Positions 1-6,806 of a DNA stretch of 21,665 nt are shown in pieces; within the stretch, counting starts at the first letter, position 1; every line of letters begins with the position of its first letter. Below the pieces are notes generated by a model. That model searched no databases, was not told the origin of the DNA, and saw only the letters and a list, made by a program, of their open reading frames with translations. This DNA comes from Gemmatimonadota bacterium (GTDB lineage: Bacteria > Latescibacterota > UBA2968 > UBA8231). The DNA is taken from the NCBI GenBank assembly GCA_026706505.1, contig JAPOYQ010000628.1, positions 1 to 21,665 of the forward strand, written 5' to 3'. The position numbers were made by a program, and so were the translations under genes.

Positions 1-228
1 TTGGCCGGTTTCGTTGTAGATCTGGCAGAGGCGCTCATCAAAGCCGAGGTCGGCGTACTTGGAGGCGATCTGACCTGCAGCGAAAAGCTCGTCGGCGAGC
101 TCGTCGAGGACTTCGTCGTATTCGGCTAAGACGGGATCGATGTCGGCGGTGGGGTCGAGGAGGTCTTCGACGAGGACGAAGCCGTGTTCGCAATAGTGGT
201 CGAGTTGGGATGGGGTTAGTTGGGGCAT
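1..228 (-). CDS. PhyH (phytanoyl-CoA dioxygenase) family protein, N-terminal part only
   Basis: Seventy-six codons are readable from an ATG at 228-226 before the gene leaves the window at base 1. The protein opens MPQLTPSQLDHYCEHGFVLV, the characteristic beginning of PhyH Fe(II)/2-oxoglutarate-dependent oxygenases: a short helix that starts LT..Q/E followed by a hydrophobic strand around GFVLVEDLL. The HxD...H iron triad would lie outside the window, so catalytic competence cannot be judged. The upstream sequence holds only a weak purine-rich ribosome site (AGGA about 9 bases before ATG). A sigma70-like promoter at 304-332 points into it. The PhyH family hydroxylates lipids, halogenated compounds and many small molecules; the substrate here is unknown. 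Two further PhyH genes lie within 6 kb. Confidence 0.72.
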   Translation of the reverse strand, partial: MPQLTPSQLDHYCEHGFVLVEDLLDPTADIDPVLAEYDEVLDELADELFAAGQIASKYADLGFDERLCQIYNETGQ

Positions 229-303
229 GGATTGGATTCCTGTTTGATGTGTCATCGCGCCCTCGGCGTATTGGACGCACGAGTGCGATTAACTTCTCAA
301 GCG

Positions 304-332
304 AATATGATGCACGTTCCACAAGGGGTCAA
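304..332 (-). promoter_or_regulatory. Candidate sigma70-like promoter for the left-edge PhyH gene
   Basis: On the minus strand TTGACC (bases 332-327) and CATATT (309-304) are separated by exactly 17 bases. That is 5 of 6 and 4 of 6 matches to the -35 and -10 consensus. It lies about 75 bases before the ATG at 228. The assignment is by consensus only, and the phylum's own sigma-factor preferences are unknown. Confidence 0.4.
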
Positions 333-411
333 TCAATACGTCGGCCCTGCGGGGAGGCTGAAGCGATGATTGGCGGTTACAACCCCAGCCCCTTCGTGAC
401 AGTTGGAGACT

Positions 412-1419
412 TCAGATCCGCGTCCGCCCTTGATAGATGAGAGGATGAACAATCCCAACCTCCTCTATCGCAGCGTTGAGATCGTCCGGGAGTACTCCAC
501 GAAGCGCAGCAGACATATTGAATTCGACTTCTTGGAGATTACTGAAACCAACAACGATGGACTGTTGCTTTTGCTCGGAAAGCATCCAGCGGATACAGAG
601 TTCTGCTATGGGAATATCAGCGTCCGCATGAATATCAAGGAACCTGAAATAGGACGCCTTGAAAATCTCGTCCATCCAATCGGGAGGACTCTCCCGCCAT
701 GCGTTTTGGGGAACGGCAAGCCAACCTTTCATCAATGGTGCACCGATCACAACGCCTACCTGTAGGTCTTGAGCAGTCGGGAACAGGAACTCAACAGCGT
801 TTCTGAAAACCGGGTTGAACTGATGCGCTGTCATGACAGAATCAACCTTGATCACTTTCAGGATTCGCGCCAACACGCGTGCATTCTTGGCCGTCAATCC
901 GATAAAACGGGCCTTGCCGCTACGCTTTGCATTTACGAGGAATTTGACCGCCGGCGCATTGGAGAAGTCGTAGTCTGTGTCATCCTCAATGAGTGCACCC
1001 CAATCCCCCGCATCTTCATTTTCGGGGATATCGTCAGTCCACCATTTCATGTAGTCCGCTTCGTGAATCTGAATGATGTCCACGTAATCGGTCTGAAGTC
1101 GCTTGAGGGAATTCTCGAATTGCTCCATAAGCTGGTCGGCGCTGCGATGACCCTCTAAGCGGTAGCGCTCACGGTTTGTAAATCCCACTTTGGTAGCAAG
1201 GATGACCTTGTCTCGTTTTCCTTTCAAGGCGGCTCCCAGCATCGTTTCATCCCTGCCGTCCCCGTAGTTTGCGGCTGTGTCGAAATAGTTCACGTCGTGG
1301 TCAATCGCATAATCCACACAACGATTCACACCATCCTGCCCTTGACCTGCCATAAAACCAGAGCCGAGTCCGAGTTCACTGACGTTGAGACCTGTCTTAC
1401 CTAGTATGCGTGTTTTCAT
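412..1419 (-). CDS. Aldo/keto reductase
   Basis: A 335-residue member of the aldo/keto reductase superfamily, a cytoplasmic NAD(P)H-dependent TIM-barrel oxidoreductase acting on aldehydes, ketones or sugars. It begins MKTRILGKTGLNVSELGLG, the usual AKR N-terminus. The catalytic tetrad is visible: Asp47 and Tyr52 in NYFDTAANYGDG, Lys77 in ILATKVG and His119 in IQIHEAD. The C-terminal part has the expected SIVVGFSN nucleotide-binding segment. I chose the ATG at 1419: the GAGGG ribosome site directly abuts the alternative ATG at 1425 but stands about 6-7 bases from 1419, and the family N-terminus fits. Base composition looks less GC-rich than in its neighbours. It is transcribed divergently from the PhyH-Gfo-Ldh operon across a 215-base promoter region, so shared regulation is possible. 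The substrate is not predictable. Confidence 0.93.
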   Translation of the reverse strand: MKTRILGKTGLNVSELGLGSGFMAGQGQDGVNRCVDYAIDHDVNYFDTAANYGDGRDETMLGAALKGKRDKVILATKVGFTNRERYRLEGHRSADQLMEQFENSLKRLQTDYVDIIQIHEADYMKWWTDDIPENEDAGDWGALIEDDTDYDFSNAPAVKFLVNAKRSGKARFIGLTAKNARVLARILKVIKVDSVMTAHQFNPVFRNAVEFLFPTAQDLQVGVVIGAPLMKGWLAVPQNAWRESPPDWMDEIFKASYFRFLDIHADADIPIAELCIRWMLSEQKQQSIVVGFSNLQEVEFNMSAALRGVLPDDLNAAIEEVGIVHPLIYQGRTRI

Positions 1420-1443
1420 TGCCATTCCCTCAGCAGCACTCCA

Positions 1444-1471
1444 AATGTAATGGGTTTCAGTGCTTATTCAA
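1444..1471 (-). promoter_or_regulatory. Weak candidate promoter for the aldo/keto reductase
   Basis: On the minus strand TTGAAT (1471-1466) and TACATT (1449-1444) are 16 bases apart, 4 of 6 matches each, about 25 bases before the start codon. It lies back to back with the better plus-strand promoter at 1514-1542. It is supported only by consensus and position. Confidence 0.3.
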
Positions 1472-1513
1472 CCCAACACGGGGCCGGACTCGCCTCGCGG
1501 CCATTTTACTCAG

Positions 1514-1542
1514 TTGAGCATCTATATCAGTTTTACTAGAAT
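1514..1542 (+). promoter_or_regulatory. Candidate sigma70-like promoter of the PhyH-Gfo-Ldh operon
   Basis: TTGAGC at 1514-1519 and TAGAAT at 1537-1542 have the ideal 17-base spacer; the -10 box matches 5 of 6 and the -35 box 4 of 6. Transcription would begin near 1549, giving a leader of about 85 bases before the ATG at 1635. A 9-base direct repeat overlaps the spacer and the -10/start region (see 1524-1549). Confidence 0.5.
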
Positions 1543-1549
1543 ATCAGTT
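1524..1549. repeat. Direct repeat ATATCAGTT x2 across the promoter
   Basis: ATATCAGTT occurs at 1524-1532 and again at 1541-1549, a 17-base period. The first copy is in the promoter spacer; the second overlaps the -10 box and the expected transcription start. A tandem half-site in this position could be an operator, but the period is not an integral number of helical turns and chance cannot be excluded. Confidence 0.35.
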
Positions 1550-1634
1550 CGTATCCGATGGCTCACTCGCTCAATAAGCAGCGTGTAACAGGTCCACTTA
1601 GGCTAACGTTCCTTTACCCTGATTGGAGTCCAAC

Positions 1635-2858
1635 ATGAAACTCAACCGCGACGAATTTCTGGAAACCGGCTACCTCATCGTCAAGGAAGCCGTGCCACGC
1701 GACAAACTCGAACGCGTCCGGCAGGCGTATGAGACGCTCGTCAACCGCCAGCGCGAGAACTGGAAGGCCGAACGCGCGGCAGGCGACCCGCCTGGGGGCG
1801 TTTGGGAGACCGGGGCGCAGCCTCGCCTGCAACTATCAAGGGCGCCGCTCGTCAATCAGATCGACCCGAAGACCGCGCCGGCGGTCGAGGTGTGGCTCGA
1901 AGAGAACATCCACGGGGTTAGCACAGAACTCCTCGGCATAGCGGACGGGGCCGTCACAGAGATGATGATGATGTGCAATCCCGTCAGAGATCACGGCCCG
2001 GCGAGGTGGCACCGCGATCTCCACCCCATCGATACTGCGCCGCTCCAGGGCTATATCGACGACATTGTCGAAGGAGGCCCGCGCTACGTCCAGTGGAACA
2101 TCCCGCTCTACGACGACAGCGTCCTTTGGGTGGTGCCGGGCAGCCATCTGCGGCTGAACACGCCCGAAGAGAACGAGGTAATGTTGGCAGACCCTCCCCG
2201 TCCGCTGCCCACTGGCGTGCAGACTCATCTTGAAGCCGGTGACGGCGTCGTCTATATCCTCCCGATTCTCCACTGGGGCAGCAATTACAGCCCCAAGATG
2301 CGGCGAACCGTTCACGGTGGCTTCTCGACCTTTACTTCGATAGACGACCTTTCGTTTGCTGAACATATCTCCGCAGACGCACAGACGGCGTTCACGCGCT
2401 GGAACGACCGCAGCGAGCAGATGAAGCAGCATACGGAATCGGCGCTGCGGGCTGTTATCGCGGGAGATGGTGCCGCGTATCTGAACGCTTTGGATGGCCT
2501 CCATCCGGAGCGGGCCGAGAAGGGCAGAATGCTATCAACTGTTTACCTGTGCAAGGCCGCGCTGGCGATTCGACTGCACAAGGATCCGCCGCTGCAGGGT
2601 ATCGCCGAAGATCTCCAACGTCGCGTTCTCGGAAAGCACCCCATTACGCTCAATTGGGGGCCGAAATTTGCCGATCGATTCACCCCGGATGAGGCGCGCT
2701 TGCTGTGGGATCGCTTCAGGCCGCTTGAGGATCTGCTGCAAGCGGACGAGGAACACTTTGTGCCGGGCTTTCAGGCCGTCCCGATGAAGCACTATTTCAA
2801 CGAGATGCCCGCGGACTACGGTACGGCGGACTTTATCGCCAGTTGGACGGCCGCGTGA
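1635..2858 (+). CDS. PhyH-family dioxygenase with long C-terminal extension
   Basis: A 407-residue Fe(II)/2-oxoglutarate-dependent oxygenase-like protein. The start is the ATG at 1635, preceded by GGAG at 1625-1628 with 6 bases of spacing; an in-frame TTG at 1623 has no ribosome site. The N-terminus (LNRDEFLETGYLIVKEAV) is typical of PhyH. The iron triad is present: His126 and Asp128 in ARWHRDLHP, and His213 in ILPILHWGSNYS. Arg223/Arg224 is a plausible 2-oxoglutarate anchor, and VVPGSH lies at 166-171. About 150 residues after the dioxygenase fold (roughly 255-407) form a helical extension I do not recognise; most family members are near 280 residues. It is the first gene of an operon, with a Gfo/Idh/MocA gene 56 bases downstream. 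The substrate is unknown; a small polar metabolite oxidised further by the next two enzymes is a reasonable inference. Confidence 0.9.
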   Translation: MKLNRDEFLETGYLIVKEAVPRDKLERVRQAYETLVNRQRENWKAERAAGDPPGGVWETGAQPRLQLSRAPLVNQIDPKTAPAVEVWLEENIHGVSTELLGIADGAVTEMMMMCNPVRDHGPARWHRDLHPIDTAPLQGYIDDIVEGGPRYVQWNIPLYDDSVLWVVPGSHLRLNTPEENEVMLADPPRPLPTGVQTHLEAGDGVVYILPILHWGSNYSPKMRRTVHGGFSTFTSIDDLSFAEHISADAQTAFTRWNDRSEQMKQHTESALRAVIAGDGAAYLNALDGLHPERAEKGRMLSTVYLCKAALAIRLHKDPPLQGIAEDLQRRVLGKHPITLNWGPKFADRFTPDEARLLWDRFRPLEDLLQADEEHFVPGFQAVPMKHYFNEMPADYGTADFIASWTAA

Positions 2859-2914
2859 TCTGATTGCAACCCGCGCTCACACGACTAGCAAAATTAACCG
2901 GGAGAGAAACGAAA

Positions 2915-3934
2915 ATGAGCCAACTCAGCATCGGCGTCGCCGGGCTTGGCCACGGCAGAACGCTGCTTGGTGCCAATCAGCCGGAAAACAGCGCTCTGCC
3001 GGTCCGCGTCACCGCCCTGTGCGACACGCGGCAGGACAAGCTCGAAGCGCTCGGCCGCGAATTCGGGATCGACGCTCTGACATCTGATTTCGACGAGCTG
3101 GTTGCGCGCAGCGACCTCGACATCATTGGCGTCTACACGCCCGGACCGCTCCACGCGCAGCAGATCCTGACCGCGCTCGACGCGGGCAAGCACGTGATGG
3201 TCACTAAGTCGATGGTGTACACGATGAAAGAGGTCGAACAGGTTGTGGAAGCTGTTGACCGGTCGGGCAAAGTGCTGCTCGTCACGCAGAGTCTGCGCGG
3301 CCGATATGACTTCATCGAGGCGAAGCGCGCCTGCGATGCCGGCGAGCTCGGCGAGCTCTTCATGGCCGAGTCCCACTACGTTCACGATCTCCGCCCGGTC
3401 TATGACTACTCCCCTTGGCGGGTCGAGATGCCGCAAGACCTGATCTTGGGCGGTGCGTGTCACCCAATCGACCTTCTGCGCTGGTTCATGGGCGATATCG
3501 ACGAAGTCCACTGCTACGGGCTGCGCAGCGGCGTTGCGCCGAACTATCCCCAAGAGGACAACTTCGTCATCAACGTGAAGTTTGCATCTGGAAAAATCGG
3601 ACGCATTGCGAACTTTCTCGGCATTGTACACCCACATGAGATTCCAATGAACAGTCTGGCCGTTTACGGAACCCGTGGCACCATTCTCAATGGCGCAAAG
3701 AGCCTCGATCCGACTGGCGACCTGCCCTCGCGCAAGGTCACCGCTGAGTTTTCATCGGAGCGAGGTCACGCCAGCGAGATGATCGTCATGCTGCGGCACA
3801 TGGCAGATTGCGTCCTGAACGGTGCAAAGCCTTGGGTCGGCGTCCGCGAGGGGGCTAGGGTCGTCGCCACGGGACTTGCGTGTTGGGATTCGCTCAGGTC
3901 GGGGATGCCGGAGAAAGTAAGGAACGATTTCTGA
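2915..3934 (+). CDS. Gfo/Idh/MocA family oxidoreductase with altered EKP motif
   Basis: A 339-residue cytoplasmic NAD(P)-dependent dehydrogenase of the Gfo/Idh/MocA superfamily, which oxidises or reduces sugars, inositols and related polyols. The N-terminal Rossmann fold begins with GVAGLGHGR at residues 7-15. The usual EKP motif is replaced by TKS at 97-99 (context HVMVTKSMV), keeping the catalytic Lys98. The substrate-domain motif GGACHPIDLLRW (179-190) supplies the expected Asp and His neighbourhood. The ATG at 2915 has a strong GGAGAG site at 2901-2906; an upstream in-frame ATG at 2864 would add 17 unrelated residues without a good site. It lies between the PhyH and Ldh2 genes, 22 bases before the latter, and is probably co-transcribed. 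The exact substrate cannot be deduced, and the motif change may mark a distinct subfamily. Confidence 0.93.
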   Translation: MSQLSIGVAGLGHGRTLLGANQPENSALPVRVTALCDTRQDKLEALGREFGIDALTSDFDELVARSDLDIIGVYTPGPLHAQQILTALDAGKHVMVTKSMVYTMKEVEQVVEAVDRSGKVLLVTQSLRGRYDFIEAKRACDAGELGELFMAESHYVHDLRPVYDYSPWRVEMPQDLILGGACHPIDLLRWFMGDIDEVHCYGLRSGVAPNYPQEDNFVINVKFASGKIGRIANFLGIVHPHEIPMNSLAVYGTRGTILNGAKSLDPTGDLPSRKVTAEFSSERGHASEMIVMLRHMADCVLNGAKPWVGVREGARVVATGLACWDSLRSGMPEKVRNDF

Positions 3935-3956
3935 CGACCGTAGAAGAGAGGATTTT

Positions 3957-4946
3957 ATGCCCGTTTGTGTTCCCGGAGATGCTAGGCGCATCATGCCGGA
4001 TATGTTGCGCGACTTTACTACCGACGTGTTGCGCAAAGTCCATTTGCCCGATGGCGATGCTGCGTTGATTGCGCGCTATCTGGTGGATGTGGATTTGCGC
4101 GGGGTGGTCTCCCACGGCACGCGCCAGTTGCGACGGTATGTGGCTGAGTTTAGAGAGGGGCGTATTAACCCACGACCCGAAATCGCCCAAATCATGGATG
4201 CTCCTTCAATGGCGATTTTTGACGGCGACGGCGGTACAGGCTACTTGGTGGCAACGCAGGCGACAGAATCAGTCATTGAAAAGGCGAAAGCAAATGGCAT
4301 TGCCGTTGCGTGTACGCGCAATCACGGACATGTGGGCAGCGTGGGGATTTATGCGCGGCTGGCACTGGCACGCGACTTGGCGACCTTTTCCGTGGCAGGC
4401 GGTGTTGCTTGGGAGAAACCGACGCAACCCGATGCAACGGTGTGGGATGCGATGGGTGCCCCCCCGATGTGTTTTGGCATTCCAACGGCAGAAGGCCCGC
4501 CGTTTGTGCTGGATATGAATGCGAACATGTTGAAAGACCGCAGCAAACTCCCCGAAGCATTGCAGACATTTCCAGATTTTGTTTTCAAGAGTTTGGGGAT
4601 GCGATTTACGTCGTGGTTCTTGGCGGGCATTTTAGCGGGCACGGCGACGCCTGAATCGAGCAGACCAAAATTTTCAAGTGCCACGCGGGCATTTACGATT
4701 GTGGCGATTGACGTGGCGCGGTTGGGCGATTTGGAGGCTTATAAGGCAGAGCTTGCTCGCATCTTGCGCGAGAGCCGGTCGCTGAACCCCATGCCGGGCT
4801 TGGCAAGCGCCGAAGTCCCCGGTAGCTTGGAATGGCAACGCGAGCAAACGCGCGAGCAATGCGGCATCCCGATGACTGAAGACCACCTCGACATGTTGCA
4901 GCGCATTGCCACAGAGATCAATGTGCCCGTTCCTTGGGAATCATAG
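3957..4946 (+). CDS. Ldh2/malate-lactate dehydrogenase family oxidoreductase, shortened core
   Basis: A 329-residue protein of the malate/L-lactate/ureidoglycolate dehydrogenase (Ldh2) family, NAD(P)-dependent 2-keto/2-hydroxy-acid oxidoreductases unrelated to classical Rossmann LDH. Visible signatures are RGVVSHGTRQLRRY, NHGHVGSVGIYA and FGIPTAEGPPFVLDM. The following stretch up to FKSLGMRFTSW is about 28 residues, against about 57 between the equivalent points of the second Ldh2 protein in this window, so a piece of the central substrate/cofactor region is missing. The reading frame is intact and the C-terminus (DMLQRIATEINVPVPW) is normal. The ATG at 3957 has GAGAGG about 6 bases upstream; the internal Met at 3993 is an alternative. 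It is last in the PhyH-Gfo-Ldh operon. Leucine is written mostly as TTG, unlike the CTC/CTG of the two preceding genes, hinting at a different origin. Confidence 0.88.
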   Translation: MPVCVPGDARRIMPDMLRDFTTDVLRKVHLPDGDAALIARYLVDVDLRGVVSHGTRQLRRYVAEFREGRINPRPEIAQIMDAPSMAIFDGDGGTGYLVATQATESVIEKAKANGIAVACTRNHGHVGSVGIYARLALARDLATFSVAGGVAWEKPTQPDATVWDAMGAPPMCFGIPTAEGPPFVLDMNANMLKDRSKLPEALQTFPDFVFKSLGMRFTSWFLAGILAGTATPESSRPKFSSATRAFTIVAIDVARLGDLEAYKAELARILRESRSLNPMPGLASAEVPGSLEWQREQTREQCGIPMTEDHLDMLQRIATEINVPVPWES

Positions 4947-4981
4947 TGGACGATAACACGGCGACGCGGGAAAAGGTGGCG

Positions 4982-5836
4982 CTAAAGACCGTACCACTCT
5001 CTCGGGGCCGTGGGTTGGAAATCATAGCGATCGACGCCGAGCGCCTGAAGAACGCCGCGCTCGACGAGGGAAAAGTCGGCGGAGTCCTCGCGGTTGAAGT
5101 TTAAGGGTTCTTTTAGGGCGACGGGGGGATTGGTCATGAAGCGGGGGCGACCTGAGTGATTGGGGGAGGAGGCGTGGAGGGTAAAGGGGTGGAGAAGGGT
5201 CAGATCGCCGGTCTGGCCGGTAAGCTCAATGAAGTCTTGGCACCGGTTGATGAGAAAGTTACAGGCCCCCGGATCGACGCCCTCTGGATGGTCGGCGAGA
5301 TAGCGGGCGACGTGTTTGAAGGAATCGCAGGCGACGAAGGTGCCGCCGGACTTGGGTGGGGTATCGGTCCATTGGAGGACGACCAACAGGGCCTGTTCGG
5401 GGCTGTCTAAGAAGTGACGGAAAAAGCTGCCGTCCTTGTGCCAGTGGGCAGTGTTAGGGGCCGGGGGACGCCAAGGAGCATCGGTGCCATAGCGGAAGTT
5501 GATGATGAAAGCGTCGGACCAGTGGAAGGATTCGACCGAAGAGAAATGCTTGGTTTCTAGTCGCTGGATGGCGGGATCAATGCGGTCTTCGCCGCCCATC
5601 ACATCGCAGATCGCGCCCCAAGCCCGGGGGCAAAGGTCCTTTACTTTGAATCTGTGAGCGTGATCTAAATAGCGGATCGGATCGGTCCAAGTGGCGGGAT
5701 CGTCGGGATCGTAGCCGAGACGCTCATAGGCGTGGTCAATGAGGGGTTGGGCAAAGTCGCGGGTGAAGCAGCCGGGGATGGTGACGTAGCCCTTGGTGAG
5801 GAAGTGATCGACTTCGGCAGAGGTGAGGGTTTGCAT
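4982..5836 (-). CDS. PhyH-family dioxygenase
   Basis: A 284-residue PhyH-type Fe(II)/2-oxoglutarate oxygenase of normal family length. The N-terminus is MQTLTSAEVDHFLTKGYVTI, as in many PhyH enzymes. The iron ligands are His133 and Asp135 in AHWHKDGSFF and most likely His221 in FTLHASSPNHSGRPRF, with Arg230/Arg232 available for 2-oxoglutarate. QWTDTPPKSGGTFV gives the conserved double-stranded beta-helix turn. The start is uncertain: the ATG at 5836 fits the family but has no ribosome site, an in-frame TTG at 5851 has GGAGA too close, and a textbook ribosome site sits further upstream before an out-of-frame ATG at 5919. It is convergent with the Ldh2 gene, 35 bases apart, with no hairpin terminator visible between them. 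The substrate is unknown. Confidence 0.9.
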   Translation of the reverse strand: MQTLTSAEVDHFLTKGYVTIPGCFTRDFAQPLIDHAYERLGYDPDDPATWTDPIRYLDHAHRFKVKDLCPRAWGAICDVMGGEDRIDPAIQRLETKHFSSVESFHWSDAFIINFRYGTDAPWRPPAPNTAHWHKDGSFFRHFLDSPEQALLVVLQWTDTPPKSGGTFVACDSFKHVARYLADHPEGVDPGACNFLINRCQDFIELTGQTGDLTLLHPFTLHASSPNHSGRPRFMTNPPVALKEPLNFNREDSADFSLVERGVLQALGVDRYDFQPTAPREWYGL

Positions 5837-5919
5837 GGCCAACGGCGGCAATCTCCATTGTCGTTTAACTGATTGGCATGATTGTCAAGATCGGCTTGTG
5901 ACTTCTCGTCGCGTGGCAT
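5665..5919 (-). other. Out-of-frame upstream ORF with a full-strength ribosome binding site
   Basis: AGGAGGTGAT, a ten-base complement of the 16S rRNA 3' end, lies at 5935-5926 on the minus strand, six bases before an ATG at 5919. The ORF that follows (MPRDEKSQADLDNHANQLND and onward) runs 84 codons and overlaps the beginning of the PhyH gene in another frame. Its first 20 to 25 residues look like plausible hydrophilic protein, while the rest is the Pro/Ser-rich shadow of PhyH. It could be a leader peptide coupled to PhyH translation, or the true N-terminus of PhyH separated by a one-base indel. I do not claim a functional protein. Confidence 0.35.
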
Positions 5920-6121
5920 TCTCTCATCACCTCCTCTCTTGTAGTGATTCACCGCCTCACAGGAATCCCGTCTAGCGGTGTATTACTTAAACACCTCCAG
6001 CGGTGCAGAGCGTTACCTGTGCAGTAGATTTTTCTCGCCAATCCCTTCCGATTAACTCCGAGATCGCGGCGACCGGCGGCCAGCAACCGTCAAGCAGGCA
6101 CAGGGAGCAAAAAGTTTGCCC

Positions 6122-6658
6122 TTATCTACCCTCTATGACCCCACAGCCGACGCGGGCACCGGCCGCGCCAGTGGGTTGTGAGAAATCATCCGGGAGTGCG
6201 TGAACGATGACGGCCAGCCCGATGATGCTGTTGGTACCATTCAATTCGACGTGGGTGTCGAGGCGGTTGTACGTGGCTTGCCCAGAGTCGTCGGCGGTGA
6301 TGTTGCCAAGGTCGCCGACGTGCCGTTCAGCGGCATCGGGTGCGCCGTGGTCTTTGCCTTCGGGATTGAAGTGACCGCCCGCTGATGTGCCATCGGCCGC
6401 GCTGCAATCGCCCTTTTCGTGGATGTGAAATCCGTGGTCGCCTTCTGTAAGCCCAGTCAAGTTGGCTATAACTCGCACCCCGTCGGCTTCCTGCGTGAAC
6501 TCAACCATCCCTTGGGCTTGGTTGCCCTCCGTGGGGTTGATGACGGCGCTGGCTTGAGTGGCCTCAGACGCGGTTGGCTCGTCGTCGGAGCATCCCAAGC
6601 AACTCGCCGCCAATGCGAGCGCCAAGCCGATGATGGGTTTGTCAATGAATCGGATCAC
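6122..6658 (-). CDS. sodC: Cu/Zn superoxide dismutase, predicted lipoprotein
   Basis: A 178-residue copper/zinc superoxide dismutase that disproportionates superoxide outside the cytoplasm. All ligands are recognisable with canonical spacing: copper His78, His80 (GFHIHEKGDC) and His153 (VHALPDD); bridging His96 (GGHFNP); zinc His104, His113 and Asp116 (RHVGDLGN). Cys85 and Cys172 can form the conserved disulfide, and Arg169 in ARVGCGVI is the active-site arginine. The N-terminus (MIRFIDKPIIGLALALAASC) is a signal sequence with a lipobox-like LAASC ending at Cys20; Cys23 is an alternative. I chose the GTG at 6658 because GGGAGG stands six bases before it, whereas the TTG at 6664 directly abuts that site. 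It follows the TIMP-like gene after 148 bases. It probably protects the envelope from oxidative damage. Confidence 0.95.
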   Translation of the reverse strand: MIRFIDKPIIGLALALAASCLGCSDDEPTASEATQASAVINPTEGNQAQGMVEFTQEADGVRVIANLTGLTEGDHGFHIHEKGDCSAADGTSAGGHFNPEGKDHGAPDAAERHVGDLGNITADDSGQATYNRLDTHVELNGTNSIIGLAVIVHALPDDFSQPTGAAGARVGCGVIEGR

Positions 6659-6806
6659 GATCAACCTCCCTTATGTGGATTGTGGCTGGCGTCAGAATGC
6701 GAGCCATCGCGCCAACCGATATAAGAGCTCCTCTTCTGTAATTTCCGTAGGAAACGGCATTGGGGCGAATATCGGTATGCGGCGACGTACGCCTCAGTCG
6801 CAAGAT

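Noticed and set aside
1836..2504. Minus-strand ORF of 222 codons inside the first PhyH gene
   Set aside because: Shadow of the PhyH coding frame, which has intact iron ligands; no ribosome site or family match for the antisense product.
2894..3637. Minus-strand ORF of 247 codons opposite the Gfo/Idh gene
   Set aside because: Antisense shadow of a gene with clear Rossmann motifs; composition is typical of reversed codons.
4947..4981. Bidirectional terminator between the convergent Ldh2 and PhyH genes
   Set aside because: The 35-base gap contains no inverted repeat long enough to form a hairpin.
5971..6005. Inverted repeat GGTGT/ACACC and direct repeat AGCGGTG in the gap between the PhyH gene and sodC
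   Set aside because: Arms of only 5 and 7 bases with no clear promoter beside them; not distinguishable from chance.
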